Shown here one piece after another: positions 56,907 to 64,000 of a stretch of DNA of 64,000 bases. The position numbers and the translations under genes are program-made. Each line of letters starts with the position of its first letter. Within the stretch, counting starts at the first letter, position 1. The stretch comes from Clostridiaceae bacterium (lineage in GTDB: Bacteria > Bacillota > Clostridia > Peptostreptococcales > Natronincolaceae), in the NCBI GenBank assembly GCA_018432235.1, contig JAHDLO010000001.1:1-64000 (forward strand), in the 5' to 3' direction. Below the pieces are notes generated by a model that was given only the letters and a program-made list of their open reading frames with translations, was not told the origin of the DNA and made no database searches.

Positions 56907-58271
56907 TTACATTCCTGCCGATTGTCGTTCTTGATTTGGTAGTATCTCTTTCAACTTATCAGCAGTTTCAGCCCATTTTCGGGAAGTATCTTGGCATTTA
57001 TCTGTCAGGTCATCCACCGATTCCTCATCCGTGAATTGTGTAGACTTTGCATCTGCATTATGCACCATTTCCTTTAGCTTATCGGGATTATCCAGCAAAG
57101 GACACGGACGCAAGTGATTTTCATTAAAGGGCTGGTTTAGCTTATACTGTATGAACAGCGGAGACTGCAGAGCTTCAAGAAGACTCACTTCTTTAATATT
57201 AGCGTTGGAATAATGGATGAAGGCACAGGGCTCGGCATCTCCATTGGCATTAATATGCATATAATTTCTGCCACCTGCAATACATCCTTCGGAATGCTCA
57301 CCATCATTCCAAAAATCGATTAAAAAAATCGGTTTTGATTGTCTAAATTCTCTGACCTTATGATACATGAATTCACGCTGTTTTGGGGAAACCATCAAGT
57401 CTGTGCTGGCATCCTTTCCCAGTGGCATATATGTAAAATACCATCCGAACTTACAACCTTTTTCAATCAATAAATCAGTGTACTCTTCAGAGCCTATAAC
57501 ATCCGTATTATAACTGTGATAGCAGGTTGAAAATCCAAAGGGCAGCTTATGTGTCTTTAAAATATCCATTGCCTTGATTGCCTTGCTATAGGTTCCTTCT
57601 CCCCTTCGCATATCTGTCTCTTCCTGGTATCCCTCAATACTTATAGCCAACAAGAAGTTGGATACTTTCTGCAATTCCTTTGCAAATACCTCATTTACCA
57701 GAGTTCCATTGGTAAAAGCCAGAAAAGTACAATCATAATGCTTTTTTGCCAGCTTGATAAGATCATCTTTTCTTACCAGAGGCTCTCCTCCGGAATAAAA
57801 ATACGCATAGATTCCAAGTTCTTTGCCCTGTAAAATGATATTATCCAAATCCTCAAAACTCAAAGAATCGCTCTTATTATATTCAGCTGCCCAGCAGCCA
57901 ATACATTTCAGATTGCATTTTGTCGTCGGATCCATCAGAATTATATTGGGAATATTGCAATTGTATTTTTTTGAGTACTTCTCCCTCTGTGAAGAATAAA
58001 CAATATTATTCACAATAAAATTGCTTAAAAAGCTTTTTAACCCCTCTGGATGTATATCTTCAAACAAACTGCGAATATAGATATTCCAGTTATTTTCCTT
58101 ATCCTCCAGTACTTTATCCAATGCACTGTAGATTTTTTCATACGAACCCTTTGTATCTATTTTTTTCACCCAATTAAGTATATTGTTTAAGTTTTCCAGA
58201 GGATTTTTTTCAACATAATTCAATCCCTGTTTCATTACAACTGTACCGACCATTTGTTTTGCCGATTTCAT
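56907..58271 (-). CDS. radical SAM protein with SPASM-like C-terminus
   Basis: The 4Fe-4S-SAM motif is CNLKCIGCWAAEYNKSDS (C-x3-C-x2-C). The barrel follows with YFYSGGEPLVRKDDLIKLA and FTNGTLVNEVFAKELQ. A second cysteine-bearing C-terminal part (EGCIAGGRNYMHINANGDAE, PCAFIHYSNANIKE, LRPCPLLDNPDKL) fits a SPASM/Twitch domain. An extra N-terminal helical region of about 110 residues is unusual. The length is 454 aa. It lies directly ahead of the UbiB-type kinase with a palindrome at 58302-58311 upstream. The substrate is unknown, and a lipid or isoprenoid modification is a guess. Confidence 0.88.
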   Translation of the reverse strand: MKSAKQMVGTVVMKQGLNYVEKNPLENLNNILNWVKKIDTKGSYEKIYSALDKVLEDKENNWNIYIRSLFEDIHPEGLKSFLSNFIVNNIVYSSQREKYSKKYNCNIPNIILMDPTTKCNLKCIGCWAAEYNKSDSLSFEDLDNIILQGKELGIYAYFYSGGEPLVRKDDLIKLAKKHYDCTFLAFTNGTLVNEVFAKELQKVSNFLLAISIEGYQEETDMRRGEGTYSKAIKAMDILKTHKLPFGFSTCYHSYNTDVIGSEEYTDLLIEKGCKFGWYFTYMPLGKDASTDLMVSPKQREFMYHKVREFRQSKPIFLIDFWNDGEHSEGCIAGGRNYMHINANGDAEPCAFIHYSNANIKEVSLLEALQSPLFIQYKLNQPFNENHLRPCPLLDNPDKLKEMVHNADAKSTQFTDEESVDDLTDKCQDTSRKWAETADKLKEILPNQERQSAGM

Positions 58272-58301
58272 GTCTTTATGCCCCCTTACTCATTTATGAG
58301 T

Positions 58302-58311
58302 CGAACGTTCG
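58302..58311. promoter_or_regulatory. TetR B-type operator upstream of the radical SAM gene
   Basis: The perfect palindrome CGAACGTTCG lies 31 bases upstream of the radical SAM start and recurs with one change (CGTACGTTCG) in front of the TetR B gene at 59311-59320. This points to a shared regulator. Confidence 0.6.
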
Positions 58312-58348
58312 TATTAATTGTGACGAAAAATAACAAGCGTTTTTACAG

Positions 58349-58687
58349 CTATTTTGTATTATCGTTTTTAGTAATTCCTTTTTCCTGTAGTACCTGCATA
58401 ATTTCCTCCCTTACAATTTGAGTAATCTCATCCTTTGTTACAATATCTTCCTCCCTTACAACATTCACATGATTTAATGCTTCCTCAACTTCATCCTTAA
58501 TCAGTTTTTTCAGTTCCTCCCTCTGCTCTTCTCCTCTCTTTATCAATTCCTGTGTGAACTTTCGGGCATCTTTATGAGCTACCTCTCCTTTACTTACAAG
58601 TTCTTCTACTAGGTCTTCTATTTTTTCTCTTGAATACACAAAAATTCCTAATCCCAGATTAATAGATTTCTCAAATATATTTGTCAC
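58349..58687 (-). CDS. phasin-like / polyhydroxyalkanoate regulator-like coiled-coil protein
   Basis: This 112-aa protein is almost wholly helical and charged. It opens FEKSINLGLGIFVYSREKIE and continues with VSKGEVAHKDARKFTQELIK, like small phasin-type proteins that often accompany UbiB-family genes in Clostridia. Repeated glutamate and lysine heptads predict a coiled coil. ATG 58687 follows AGGGGG. It lies between TetR B and the radical SAM gene. Its role is unknown, and association with membranes or lipid bodies is only suggested by family. Confidence 0.75.
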   Translation of the reverse strand: MTNIFEKSINLGLGIFVYSREKIEDLVEELVSKGEVAHKDARKFTQELIKRGEEQREELKKLIKDEVEEALNHVNVVREEDIVTKDEITQIVREEIMQVLQEKGITKNDNTK

Positions 58688-58703
58688 AACTATTCCCCCT
58701 CGC

Positions 58704-59285
58704 TTATTTTAGTATCATTTCTACCAGATTCAAGTATTCTAAATCATTGTCCTCTTCCGAATCAAGCATGATTTGAATTGAAGTACCATATATTGCACCA
58801 ATAACTAGCTTTGCCAAGGACTTCGAAGAATCCTCCTGCAGATTTTTATTTATTACTGTTCCGGATAACAAGCTTTTCTCAATCATAATAGACAAACCGT
58901 TAAACAATCTTCTTAATTGCCTCCTAAAAGACGGTACCCATAAGGATTGTGCTGTAAAATCAATAAAAAGCTTTAAAAGATTAGGATTTTTCCTTATCAG
59001 CTCATTAAAGTACTTTACCAGCGAAGCAACTTTTTCTTTAGTATTGGCAGTAGATTTCAATTCATACTCTACTTCCTGCAAATATTGGTATATCATCATT
59101 TTTACAACTTCGGTAAATAAACCTTCTTTATTCTTGTAATGATAGTTCAATTGACTCAACGCAACACCAGCCTCATTAGCAATATCACGCATAGATACAT
59201 TGGCATACCCTTTTGTGGACAGGCATTCAAAGGCTTTTTGAAGTATTATTTGGGATTGGTTCATCTTTTCCGTTTTCCTGTCCAT
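58704..59285 (-). CDS. TetR-family repressor B
   Basis: The N-terminal DNA-binding domain is ILQKAFECLSTKGYANVSMR, then DIANEAGVALSQLNYHYKNK, EGLFTEVVKMM. The helical remainder ends LVIGAIYGTSIQIMLDSEED. It is 193 aa and a clear paralogue of repressor A at 50351. ATG 59285 has GGTGGTGAT. It heads the island transcript (B, phasin-like, radical SAM, UbiB kinase, degV, CmpB-like, HD, dxs, A). The dyad at 59309-59320 is a likely autoregulatory site. Confidence 0.92.
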   Translation of the reverse strand: MDRKTEKMNQSQIILQKAFECLSTKGYANVSMRDIANEAGVALSQLNYHYKNKEGLFTEVVKMMIYQYLQEVEYELKSTANTKEKVASLVKYFNELIRKNPNLLKLFIDFTAQSLWVPSFRRQLRRLFNGLSIMIEKSLLSGTVINKNLQEDSSKSLAKLVIGAIYGTSIQIMLDSEEDNDLEYLNLVEMILK

Positions 59286-59308
59286 TATATCACCACCTTT
59301 ATGATTAA

Positions 59309-59320
59309 TTCGTACGTTCG
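59309..59320. promoter_or_regulatory. TetR B operator in front of its own gene
   Basis: TTCGTACGTTCG, containing CGTACGTTCG at 59311-59320, matches nine of ten bases of the palindrome at 58302-58311. It lies 24 bases upstream of the repressor start. Confidence 0.6.
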
Positions 59321-59392
59321 TTTTATTTTAACATATAATCTGTGATATGGTCAATAGTATTTAACTTCTTTTTATAATTAAAATAACTTCCC

Positions 59393-60292
59393 TTATACCG
59401 CCCTTTTACGCCTATCGCTTCTGCTTTCCCTTTCAAGAACAGTCATTAAATAGCTTAAGAATTCTTCTCTAAGATCATCTCTCTTTAAAGCAAACTCAAC
59501 CGTAGCCTCCAGAAATCCCTGCTTATCGCCTACATCATATCTTTTCCCCTTGAAATTGTAGGCATACATCGCCTCTCTTTGCGCCAGTAGCCTCAATGCG
59601 TCGGTTAGCTGTATTTCTCCACCCTTGCCCGGCTTCGTTGCCTCCAAGGCATCAAATATTTCAGGGGTAATAATGTATCGACCTAAAATAGCGATGTTTG
59701 AAGGCGCTTCCTTCACAGAGGGCTTTTCTACAAGGTCCTTAACCTTATAAATCCTATCCTCCACAGCTATCCCTTTTACGATACCGTACTTGCTTACCGA
59801 ATCCATTTCAACCTCTTGAACCCCTAAAATACTGACCTTATACTGATTAAACATTTCTATCATCTGCTTAAGACATGGCGGTTCACCCTCTACAATATCG
59901 TCTCCCAGCATGACAGCAAAGGGCTCATTGCCTATAAAGCTCTTGGCACAATAAATTGCATCTCCCAGTCCTCTAGGCTCTTTTTGACGAATGTAGTGTA
60001 TGTTAACCAGGTCGGATATATTTTTGACCTCCCTGAGAAGCTCGTGCCTACCCTTTGCCTCCAGCTCCAGCTCCAGCTCTACCGATTTATCAAAATGATC
60101 CTCTATGGCCTTTTTATTTCTTCCGGTAATAATCAAAATCTCCTCGATGCCAGAGTTCACTGCCTCCTCGATAATATATTGCAGTGTGGGCTTATCAACT
60201 ATGGGTAGCATTTCCTTAGGCTGTGCCTTTGTTGCCGGTAAAAATCTTGTACCCAATCCTGCTGCTGGTATGACAGCCTTACGAAGCTTCAT
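59393..60292 (-). CDS. galU: UTP--glucose-1-phosphate uridylyltransferase
   Basis: GalU makes UDP-glucose. The signature KAVIPAAGLGTRFLPATKAQ opens the protein, with PKEMLPIVDKPTLQYIIEEA next. VMLGDDIVEG, SILGVQEV and KPGKGGEIQLTDALRLLAQR follow, as usual. The length is 299 aa. ATG 60292 lies 11 bases after the ugd stop and behind an AGGAGGG site, so the pair is co-transcribed, feeding UDP-glucose to Ugd and the glycosyltransferase. Confidence 0.97.
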   Translation of the reverse strand: MKLRKAVIPAAGLGTRFLPATKAQPKEMLPIVDKPTLQYIIEEAVNSGIEEILIITGRNKKAIEDHFDKSVELELELEAKGRHELLREVKNISDLVNIHYIRQKEPRGLGDAIYCAKSFIGNEPFAVMLGDDIVEGEPPCLKQMIEMFNQYKVSILGVQEVEMDSVSKYGIVKGIAVEDRIYKVKDLVEKPSVKEAPSNIAILGRYIITPEIFDALEATKPGKGGEIQLTDALRLLAQREAMYAYNFKGKRYDVGDKQGFLEATVEFALKRDDLREEFLSYLMTVLERESRSDRRKRAV

Positions 60293-60303
60293 CCAAATCC
60301 CTC

Positions 60304-61470
60304 CTAATCTCTGTTATACAAATCTCTTGTATAAACCTTGTGGGCTACATCTTGAATCTCCTGACTGATTCTATTGGTGACAATAATATCTGAAGCCTTC
60401 TTAAAATCATCAATATCCTTTATTACCCTTAAGCCCGCAAAGGTATCCTCCGTCAGTGAAGGCTCATAGATGACCGCTTCAATATTAGAATCCTTCAGGC
60501 CACCAATGATGTCCTGAATTGCCGAAGCTCTAAAATTATCAGAATCCGCCTTCATGGAAAGCCGATAGATGCCTGCTACCTTAGGGCTTTTATCCATGAT
60601 CATCCTAGTGATATGCCTTTTTCTCGTCGTATTTGAGTCCAATATTGCAGATATCAAATTGTTGGGTATATTCCTGTATAATGCCTTCAGCTGACTTGTA
60701 TCCTTAGGAAGACAGTACCCTCCGTATCCGAAGGAGGGGTTATTATAATAGCTGCCTATTCTGGGGTCAAGGCCGACACCGTCGATTATCGCCTTCGTAT
60801 CCAGTCCCATAAGCTCTGCGTAGGTATCTATCTCGTTAAAATACGCAACCCTCATTGCTAAATAGGCATTAGCGTATAGCTTAACTGCCTCTGCCTCTGT
60901 TGAATCCATATATATAGTTTGGATATTGCTTTTTTTTGCACCCTGTTTTAATAACGCAGCAAATTCCTCTGCACGTTCAGATTTCTCACCTATAATTATC
61001 CTGGAGGGGTATAAATTATCGTACAACGCCTTGCCCTCCCTTAAAAATTCCGGAGAAAATATGATGTTATCTATATTATATTTTTCCTTCAGGGCTTTAG
61101 TATAGCCCATTGGAACCGTTGATTTAATCACCATCACCGCCTGAGGATTTATTTCCACCACATCCTCTACTATAGCCTCAATAGCTTCTGTATTAAAGCA
61201 TTCCCTTTCAATATCATAATCTGTGGGAGCAGCAATTATCACATAGTCGGCCCCCTTATAGGCCTTAACCCTATCAGAGGTAGCCTTAAGCTTTAGCTTC
61301 ATCATTGTTAAATACTCGGTTATAAGAAAATCCTCGATAGGTGATTTTTTGCTATTAATCATAGCCACCTTTTCCTTCAATATATCTATAGCCATCACTT
61401 CATTGTGCTGTGCCAGCAAAACAGCCATGGACAGGCCGACATAACCAATTCCTGCAACTGCAATTTTCAT
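60304..61470 (-). CDS. ugd: UDP-glucose 6-dehydrogenase
   Basis: Ugd oxidises UDP-glucose to UDP-glucuronate. The NAD-binding start is [40 protein letters not shown] follows, and the active cysteine lies in [18 protein letters not shown]. The 388-aa length is that of the short single-domain-linker class. ATG 61470 has GGGAGGAG. It stands between galU and the family-4 glycosyltransferase gene, which suggests glucuronic acid-containing glycolipid or polymer. Confidence 0.95.
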   Translation of the reverse strand: MKIAVAGIGYVGLSMAVLLAQHNEVMAIDILKEKVAMINSKKSPIEDFLITEYLTMMKLKLKATSDRVKAYKGADYVIIAAPTDYDIERECFNTEAIEAIVEDVVEINPQAVMVIKSTVPMGYTKALKEKYNIDNIIFSPEFLREGKALYDNLYPSRIIIGEKSERAEEFAALLKQGAKKSNIQTIYMDSTEAEAVKLYANAYLAMRVAYFNEIDTYAELMGLDTKAIIDGVGLDPRIGSYYNNPSFGYGGYCLPKDTSQLKALYRNIPNNLISAILDSNTTRKRHITRMIMDKSPKVAGIYRLSMKADSDNFRASAIQDIIGGLKDSNIEAVIYEPSLTEDTFAGLRVIKDIDDFKKASDIIVTNRISQEIQDVAHKVYTRDLYNRD

Positions 61471-61577
61471 GGATTCTCCTCCCTTATACGGTACGTAGTG
61501 CCTTGACGACCACCATAGCGCTTAGTTCAGCAGCAATTAAACCTCTCAAGGGCCGCATTATGGTCATTCCAGTTATC

Positions 61578-62723
61578 TTAAGCACTTAATCTGTTTATTT
61601 TATCTGTAACGCTATGAATTGCAGTCTGATAATCATTAAACAATCTTTCAAATACTCTCTGCCAGCCCTTTTCCATTGCATGAGCTCTGGCTTTGTGTGC
61701 TAAATTCTGCCTCAATGCGCCATTATTAAGAAGATGCTCAATTTTTTTAGCCATATCCATTTCTGAGCCAACATTAAAGGCAAGACCATTTACGCCATTA
61801 ATCAGATTTTCCTTTACGCCACCTTGAAGGGTAGCCACCACCGGCAGTCCTGAGGCCATTGCCTCTAATATGACATTGCCATAGGTTTCTGTACTGGAGG
61901 GAAATACGAAGATATCCGATGAAGCATATATTTCTTGAAGCTCTCGACCAAATTTATAGCCTGCAAATATGACATTGGGAATGTTTTTTGCCCTAAGCTC
62001 CTCCAATTGAGGACCTTCCCCCACCATCAGCAGCTTGTAGGTATATCCCTTTTCATTTAATATTTCAGCAGACTTTAACAGCATATCCAGCTCCTTTTCA
62101 GCTGCAATCCGTCCTACATATAGCAGCAGCTTTTCATCGGGCTTTACATATTGACTTCTAATCTCTTGACTGTAGTTATCCGGTGTAAATTGATCTGCCT
62201 CTATCCCTCTGTCCCATATTTTCAAGTTGCCGATGCCCTTCCCCTTAAGCTTTGCAAGGGTGTCCATTGAGGGACAAAAATTTATTTGGCAAAAGGAATG
62301 AAACCAATTGAAATACTTCCAACAGATGCCCTCAAGAAATTGCAAACCATAGTATTTGAAGTACTCCACAAAGTTCGTATGATAGGAGGAAACCAAGGGG
62401 ATGTTGTTGTCTCTTGCATATTTCAGGCCCATTAGTCCAACTGAAAAGGGTGTTACGATATGAATAATATCCGGCTGGAAGCTGTCCAACGCATGCTTAA
62501 CCTCTCCATAGGTAGGCAGGGCAATTTTACATTCAGGGTAAAGAAGGAATTTAACGCTGTAGAAGGATATTGTCTCCTTTGTTTCATTGGGGCTGCCCTC
62601 TGCGGGGAAAAACAGCTTATACGCGATGCCATTTTCGTCCATATAGTTTTTTAGCCTATTCAGAGTTTTTGTAACCCCATTGACCTGAGGCGCATAGGTA
62701 TCGGTAAAAATAGCAATTTTCAT
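61578..62723 (-). CDS. family-4 glycosyltransferase (glycolipid type)
   Basis: This is a GT-B fold retaining glycosyltransferase. The acceptor-side start is FTDTYAPQVNGVTKTLNRL and DIIHIVTPFSVGLMGLKYA follows. The donor site has LLLYVGRIAAEKELDMLLKS and the EX7E motif in FPSSTETYGNVILEAMASGL. It resembles diacylglycerol or phosphatidylinositol glycosyltransferases. ATG 62723 has AGGAGG. The length is 381 aa. With galU and ugd downstream it may add glucose or glucuronate to a lipid. The 107 bases to ugd hold no gene. Confidence 0.9.
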   Translation of the reverse strand: MKIAIFTDTYAPQVNGVTKTLNRLKNYMDENGIAYKLFFPAEGSPNETKETISFYSVKFLLYPECKIALPTYGEVKHALDSFQPDIIHIVTPFSVGLMGLKYARDNNIPLVSSYHTNFVEYFKYYGLQFLEGICWKYFNWFHSFCQINFCPSMDTLAKLKGKGIGNLKIWDRGIEADQFTPDNYSQEIRSQYVKPDEKLLLYVGRIAAEKELDMLLKSAEILNEKGYTYKLLMVGEGPQLEELRAKNIPNVIFAGYKFGRELQEIYASSDIFVFPSSTETYGNVILEAMASGLPVVATLQGGVKENLINGVNGLAFNVGSEMDMAKKIEHLLNNGALRQNLAHKARAHAMEKGWQRVFERLFNDYQTAIHSVTDKINRLSA

Positions 62724-62753
62724 TTACATTCCTCCTAAGGGCTTGTTATATGA

Positions 62754-63293
62754 TTAAATAAGACCGATTAAAAGTATTGCTTTAAAGGTGCCAAATGCAA
62801 TTAATGTTCCTATAACGGTATCCGTCGGATAATGTACCCCTAAGTATACTCTTGATAATGCCACCAGCACCGCCAAGCCGATGAATGCTACGCCTACTGC
62901 TGGAAACCCATTGGATAAAACAAATGCCAAAGAGAAGGCAGCGCAGGTATGCCCGGAGGGAAAGGAGTATTTGCAATTTGGCGGATTAATAGGGATTATG
63001 TCACTGAGGGTAATATAGGGTCTTGGCCTATTGACGATGCGTTTTATAGCCTGAACAATAGCCGTTGTGGCTATTAGCGTAACTATCATTTGTATGCCAA
63101 TATTCTTGATTCTAGGATTTGAATTAAAATATAAGAAAAGTGCCATTGCGGTTGAAAATGTGGTGGAGCCTAAATGCGTAATATGCTTCATAAGTAAATC
63201 CAGAAGAGTGCAGTGGAGCCTACGATTAAACAAATAAAACAGAGAAACATCACTTCTTCTCACAAAACCAGTAATTGCATTCACTGTTTTCAC
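62754..63293 (-). CDS. PAP2-type membrane phosphatase
   Basis: This membrane phosphatase of the PAP2 family acts on phosphatidate, undecaprenyl pyrophosphate or related lipids. The three signatures are present: KRIVNRPRPY, PSGHTCAAFS and SRVYLGVHYPTD. Five or six hydrophobic spans fill its 179 aa. ATG 63293 follows AAAGGATG. It lies just upstream of the glycosyltransferase gene, on the same strand, consistent with glycolipid or envelope synthesis. Confidence 0.93.
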   Translation of the reverse strand: MKTVNAITGFVRRSDVSLFYLFNRRLHCTLLDLLMKHITHLGSTTFSTAMALFLYFNSNPRIKNIGIQMIVTLIATTAIVQAIKRIVNRPRPYITLSDIIPINPPNCKYSFPSGHTCAAFSLAFVLSNGFPAVGVAFIGLAVLVALSRVYLGVHYPTDTVIGTLIAFGTFKAILLIGLI

Positions 63294-63439
63294 ATCCTTT
63301 CTTTGCTTTAATTCTATTATTTATAGGTTAAAGCTTTATGAAAGAAAGGTTATGTTTTTGTAAAAATATGATGAGAGGAGGGTTATGTTATTACACCTGA
63401 CATTATAAATCTGTTTTCTTAAAAACTTTAACCCTTCGA

Positions 63440-63817
63440 TTATGGATTTAATATTAATACGGTTGGGGTATTATTAGTTTTTTTAAAAGTGTGTCTAACA
63501 CCATTAACTGTGATTGTAAATTCATTATTCTGATAATGAATTTTTTCATTGATGAATATACTACTATTTATTACATAAGTATTTCTATTTTTTAAATAAA
63601 AATTACCTTGGTCAGATTTTTGCTGACTATTATTATCAACAAAATAGAAGTAAAATACATTATCATTTGATTTATCAAAAGACATAATCATAAATGAATC
63701 TAAATTGCTACTATACGTCCCATTAAGGATGCTTGAATTGGAGTTTATGAAAAAGTGTGATGCATATATGCTTAATAAAGCTATAATAAAGCAAACCAAA
63801 ATTCTTTTTCTTCTCAC
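63440..63817 (-). CDS. hypothetical exported protein, 125 aa
   Basis: A hydrophobic N-terminus (RILVCFIIALLSIYASHFFI) without a lipobox suggests a signal anchor. The rest is beta-rich and polar (ILNGTYSSNLDSFMIMSFDK, DQGNFYLKNRNTYVINSSIF, FTITVNGVRHTFKK), like a small lipocalin-type domain, but no family is recognised. ATG 63817 follows AAGGAGATAG. Low GC and an isolated position are noted. Confidence 0.65.
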   Translation of the reverse strand: MRRKRILVCFIIALLSIYASHFFINSNSSILNGTYSSNLDSFMIMSFDKSNDNVFYFYFVDNNSQQKSDQGNFYLKNRNTYVINSSIFINEKIHYQNNEFTITVNGVRHTFKKTNNTPTVLILNP

Positions 63818-63831
63818 TTTCTATCTCCTTC

Positions 63832-64000
63832 CTACAAATAAGAAATATCATATTCCATCCGCTTCGCTGTTTGCCTGGCGATCTCTGGTCCCAGCAGCCT
63901 TTTTACTATGTGAAAGGACATATTTATCCCGGCTGAAATTCCACCTGATGTGATAATATTGCCTTCATCTACAAATTTAACCCCCTGCTGCACCTTTATT
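63832..64000 (-). CDS. DJ-1/PfpI-family protein, C-terminal part (cut by window edge)
   Basis: The minus-strand frame ends in TAG at 63832-63834 and is open to the window edge. The visible part (VDEGNIITSGGISAGINMSF, HIVKRLLGPEIARQTAKRME) is the conserved end of the DJ-1/PfpI/ThiJ superfamily, close to the isonitrile-hydratase and AraC-associated branch (TSGGISAGID-like). The nucleophile cysteine lies outside the window, so activity cannot be judged. The downstream exported protein gene starts 14 bases after the stop. Confidence 0.85.
   Translation of the reverse strand, partial: IKVQQGVKFVDEGNIITSGGISAGINMSFHIVKRLLGPEIARQTAKRMEYDISYL

Noticed and set aside
61471..61577. Possible short gene between the glycosyltransferase and ugd
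   Set aside because: A 27-codon frame ends near the ugd ribosome binding site but has no site of its own and no recognisable sequence.

Overview
The window looks like a chromosomal segment of a low-GC, anaerobic, endospore-type Clostridia (Firmicutes). The signs are strong purine-rich Shine-Dalgarno sites, frequent TTG and GTG starts, a T-box leader before valS, CwlD, a GerMN lipoprotein, and a citrate-fermentation cluster. Species cannot be fixed from sequence reading alone. No rRNA, tRNA, insertion sequence or prophage was seen.

Layout. 1-1.3 kb: small exported or membrane proteins of unknown function. 1.3-7.2 kb: housekeeping genes on the minus strand (folC, T-box leader, small membrane protein, valS, pgsA). 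7.4-11.8 kb: an orphan ABC substrate-binding lipoprotein, a lipoprotein flavin reductase of the fumarate/urocanate reductase type with its MerR-like regulator, and a short relic of a second substrate-binding gene. 11.9-26 kb: a complete type I-C CRISPR-Cas system on the minus strand, cas3-cas5-cas8c-cas7-cas4-cas1-cas2, then a leader and an array of 87 repeats and 86 spacers. 26-43.6 kb: a citrate/tricarboxylate module. 43.7-49.9 kb: cwlD, azlCD with a divergent MocR regulator, and lipoproteins. 50-59.3 kb: an island bounded by two paralogous TetR genes, holding dxs, an HD protein, a CmpB-like membrane protein, DegV, an AarF/UbiB kinase, a radical SAM/SPASM protein and a phasin-like protein. 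59.4-64 kb: galU, ugd, a family-4 glycosyltransferase and PAP2 (glycolipid or envelope sugar synthesis), an exported protein and a partial DJ-1/PfpI protein.

The most exciting item is in the 495-base gap upstream of cas3. A consensus promoter reading away from cas3 (TTGACA, 17 bases, TATAAT) is followed at the predicted start site by a shortened CRISPR repeat mimic. The mimic keeps the GT prefix, a 6-bp stem of entirely different sequence (CATTTC/GAAATG in place of CGCTCC/GGAGCG) and the exact 11-base crRNA handle TGGATTGAAAT. The next 15 bases match a site in the cas3 promoter/leader that is preceded by TTC, the usual type I-C PAM. Only positions 6 and 12 mismatch, and these are the positions flipped out of pairing in Cascade R-loops. 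The RNA then ends in a perfect 15-bp intrinsic terminator. This looks like a crRNA-like regulatory RNA that would direct Cascade to repress its own operon with a match too short for cleavage, in the manner of CreA/CreR-type regulators.

How the genes work together. In the citrate module, TctABC would import a tricarboxylate, an aconitase-family hydratase may interconvert it, citrate lyase (CitDEF, activated by CitC, CitG and CitX) would split citrate to acetate and oxaloacetate, and an OadA-type carboxyltransferase would act on oxaloacetate. A SorC-family regulator, a Cache-type histidine kinase and an unusual response regulator with a DUF2294/MpsC-like tail surround it. In the dxs island, shared palindromic operators at both ends suggest TetR-controlled expression of an isoprenoid- or membrane-related pathway. 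Several gene relics (yidC tail, chemotaxis receptor tail, substrate-binding fragment) mark old rearrangements.
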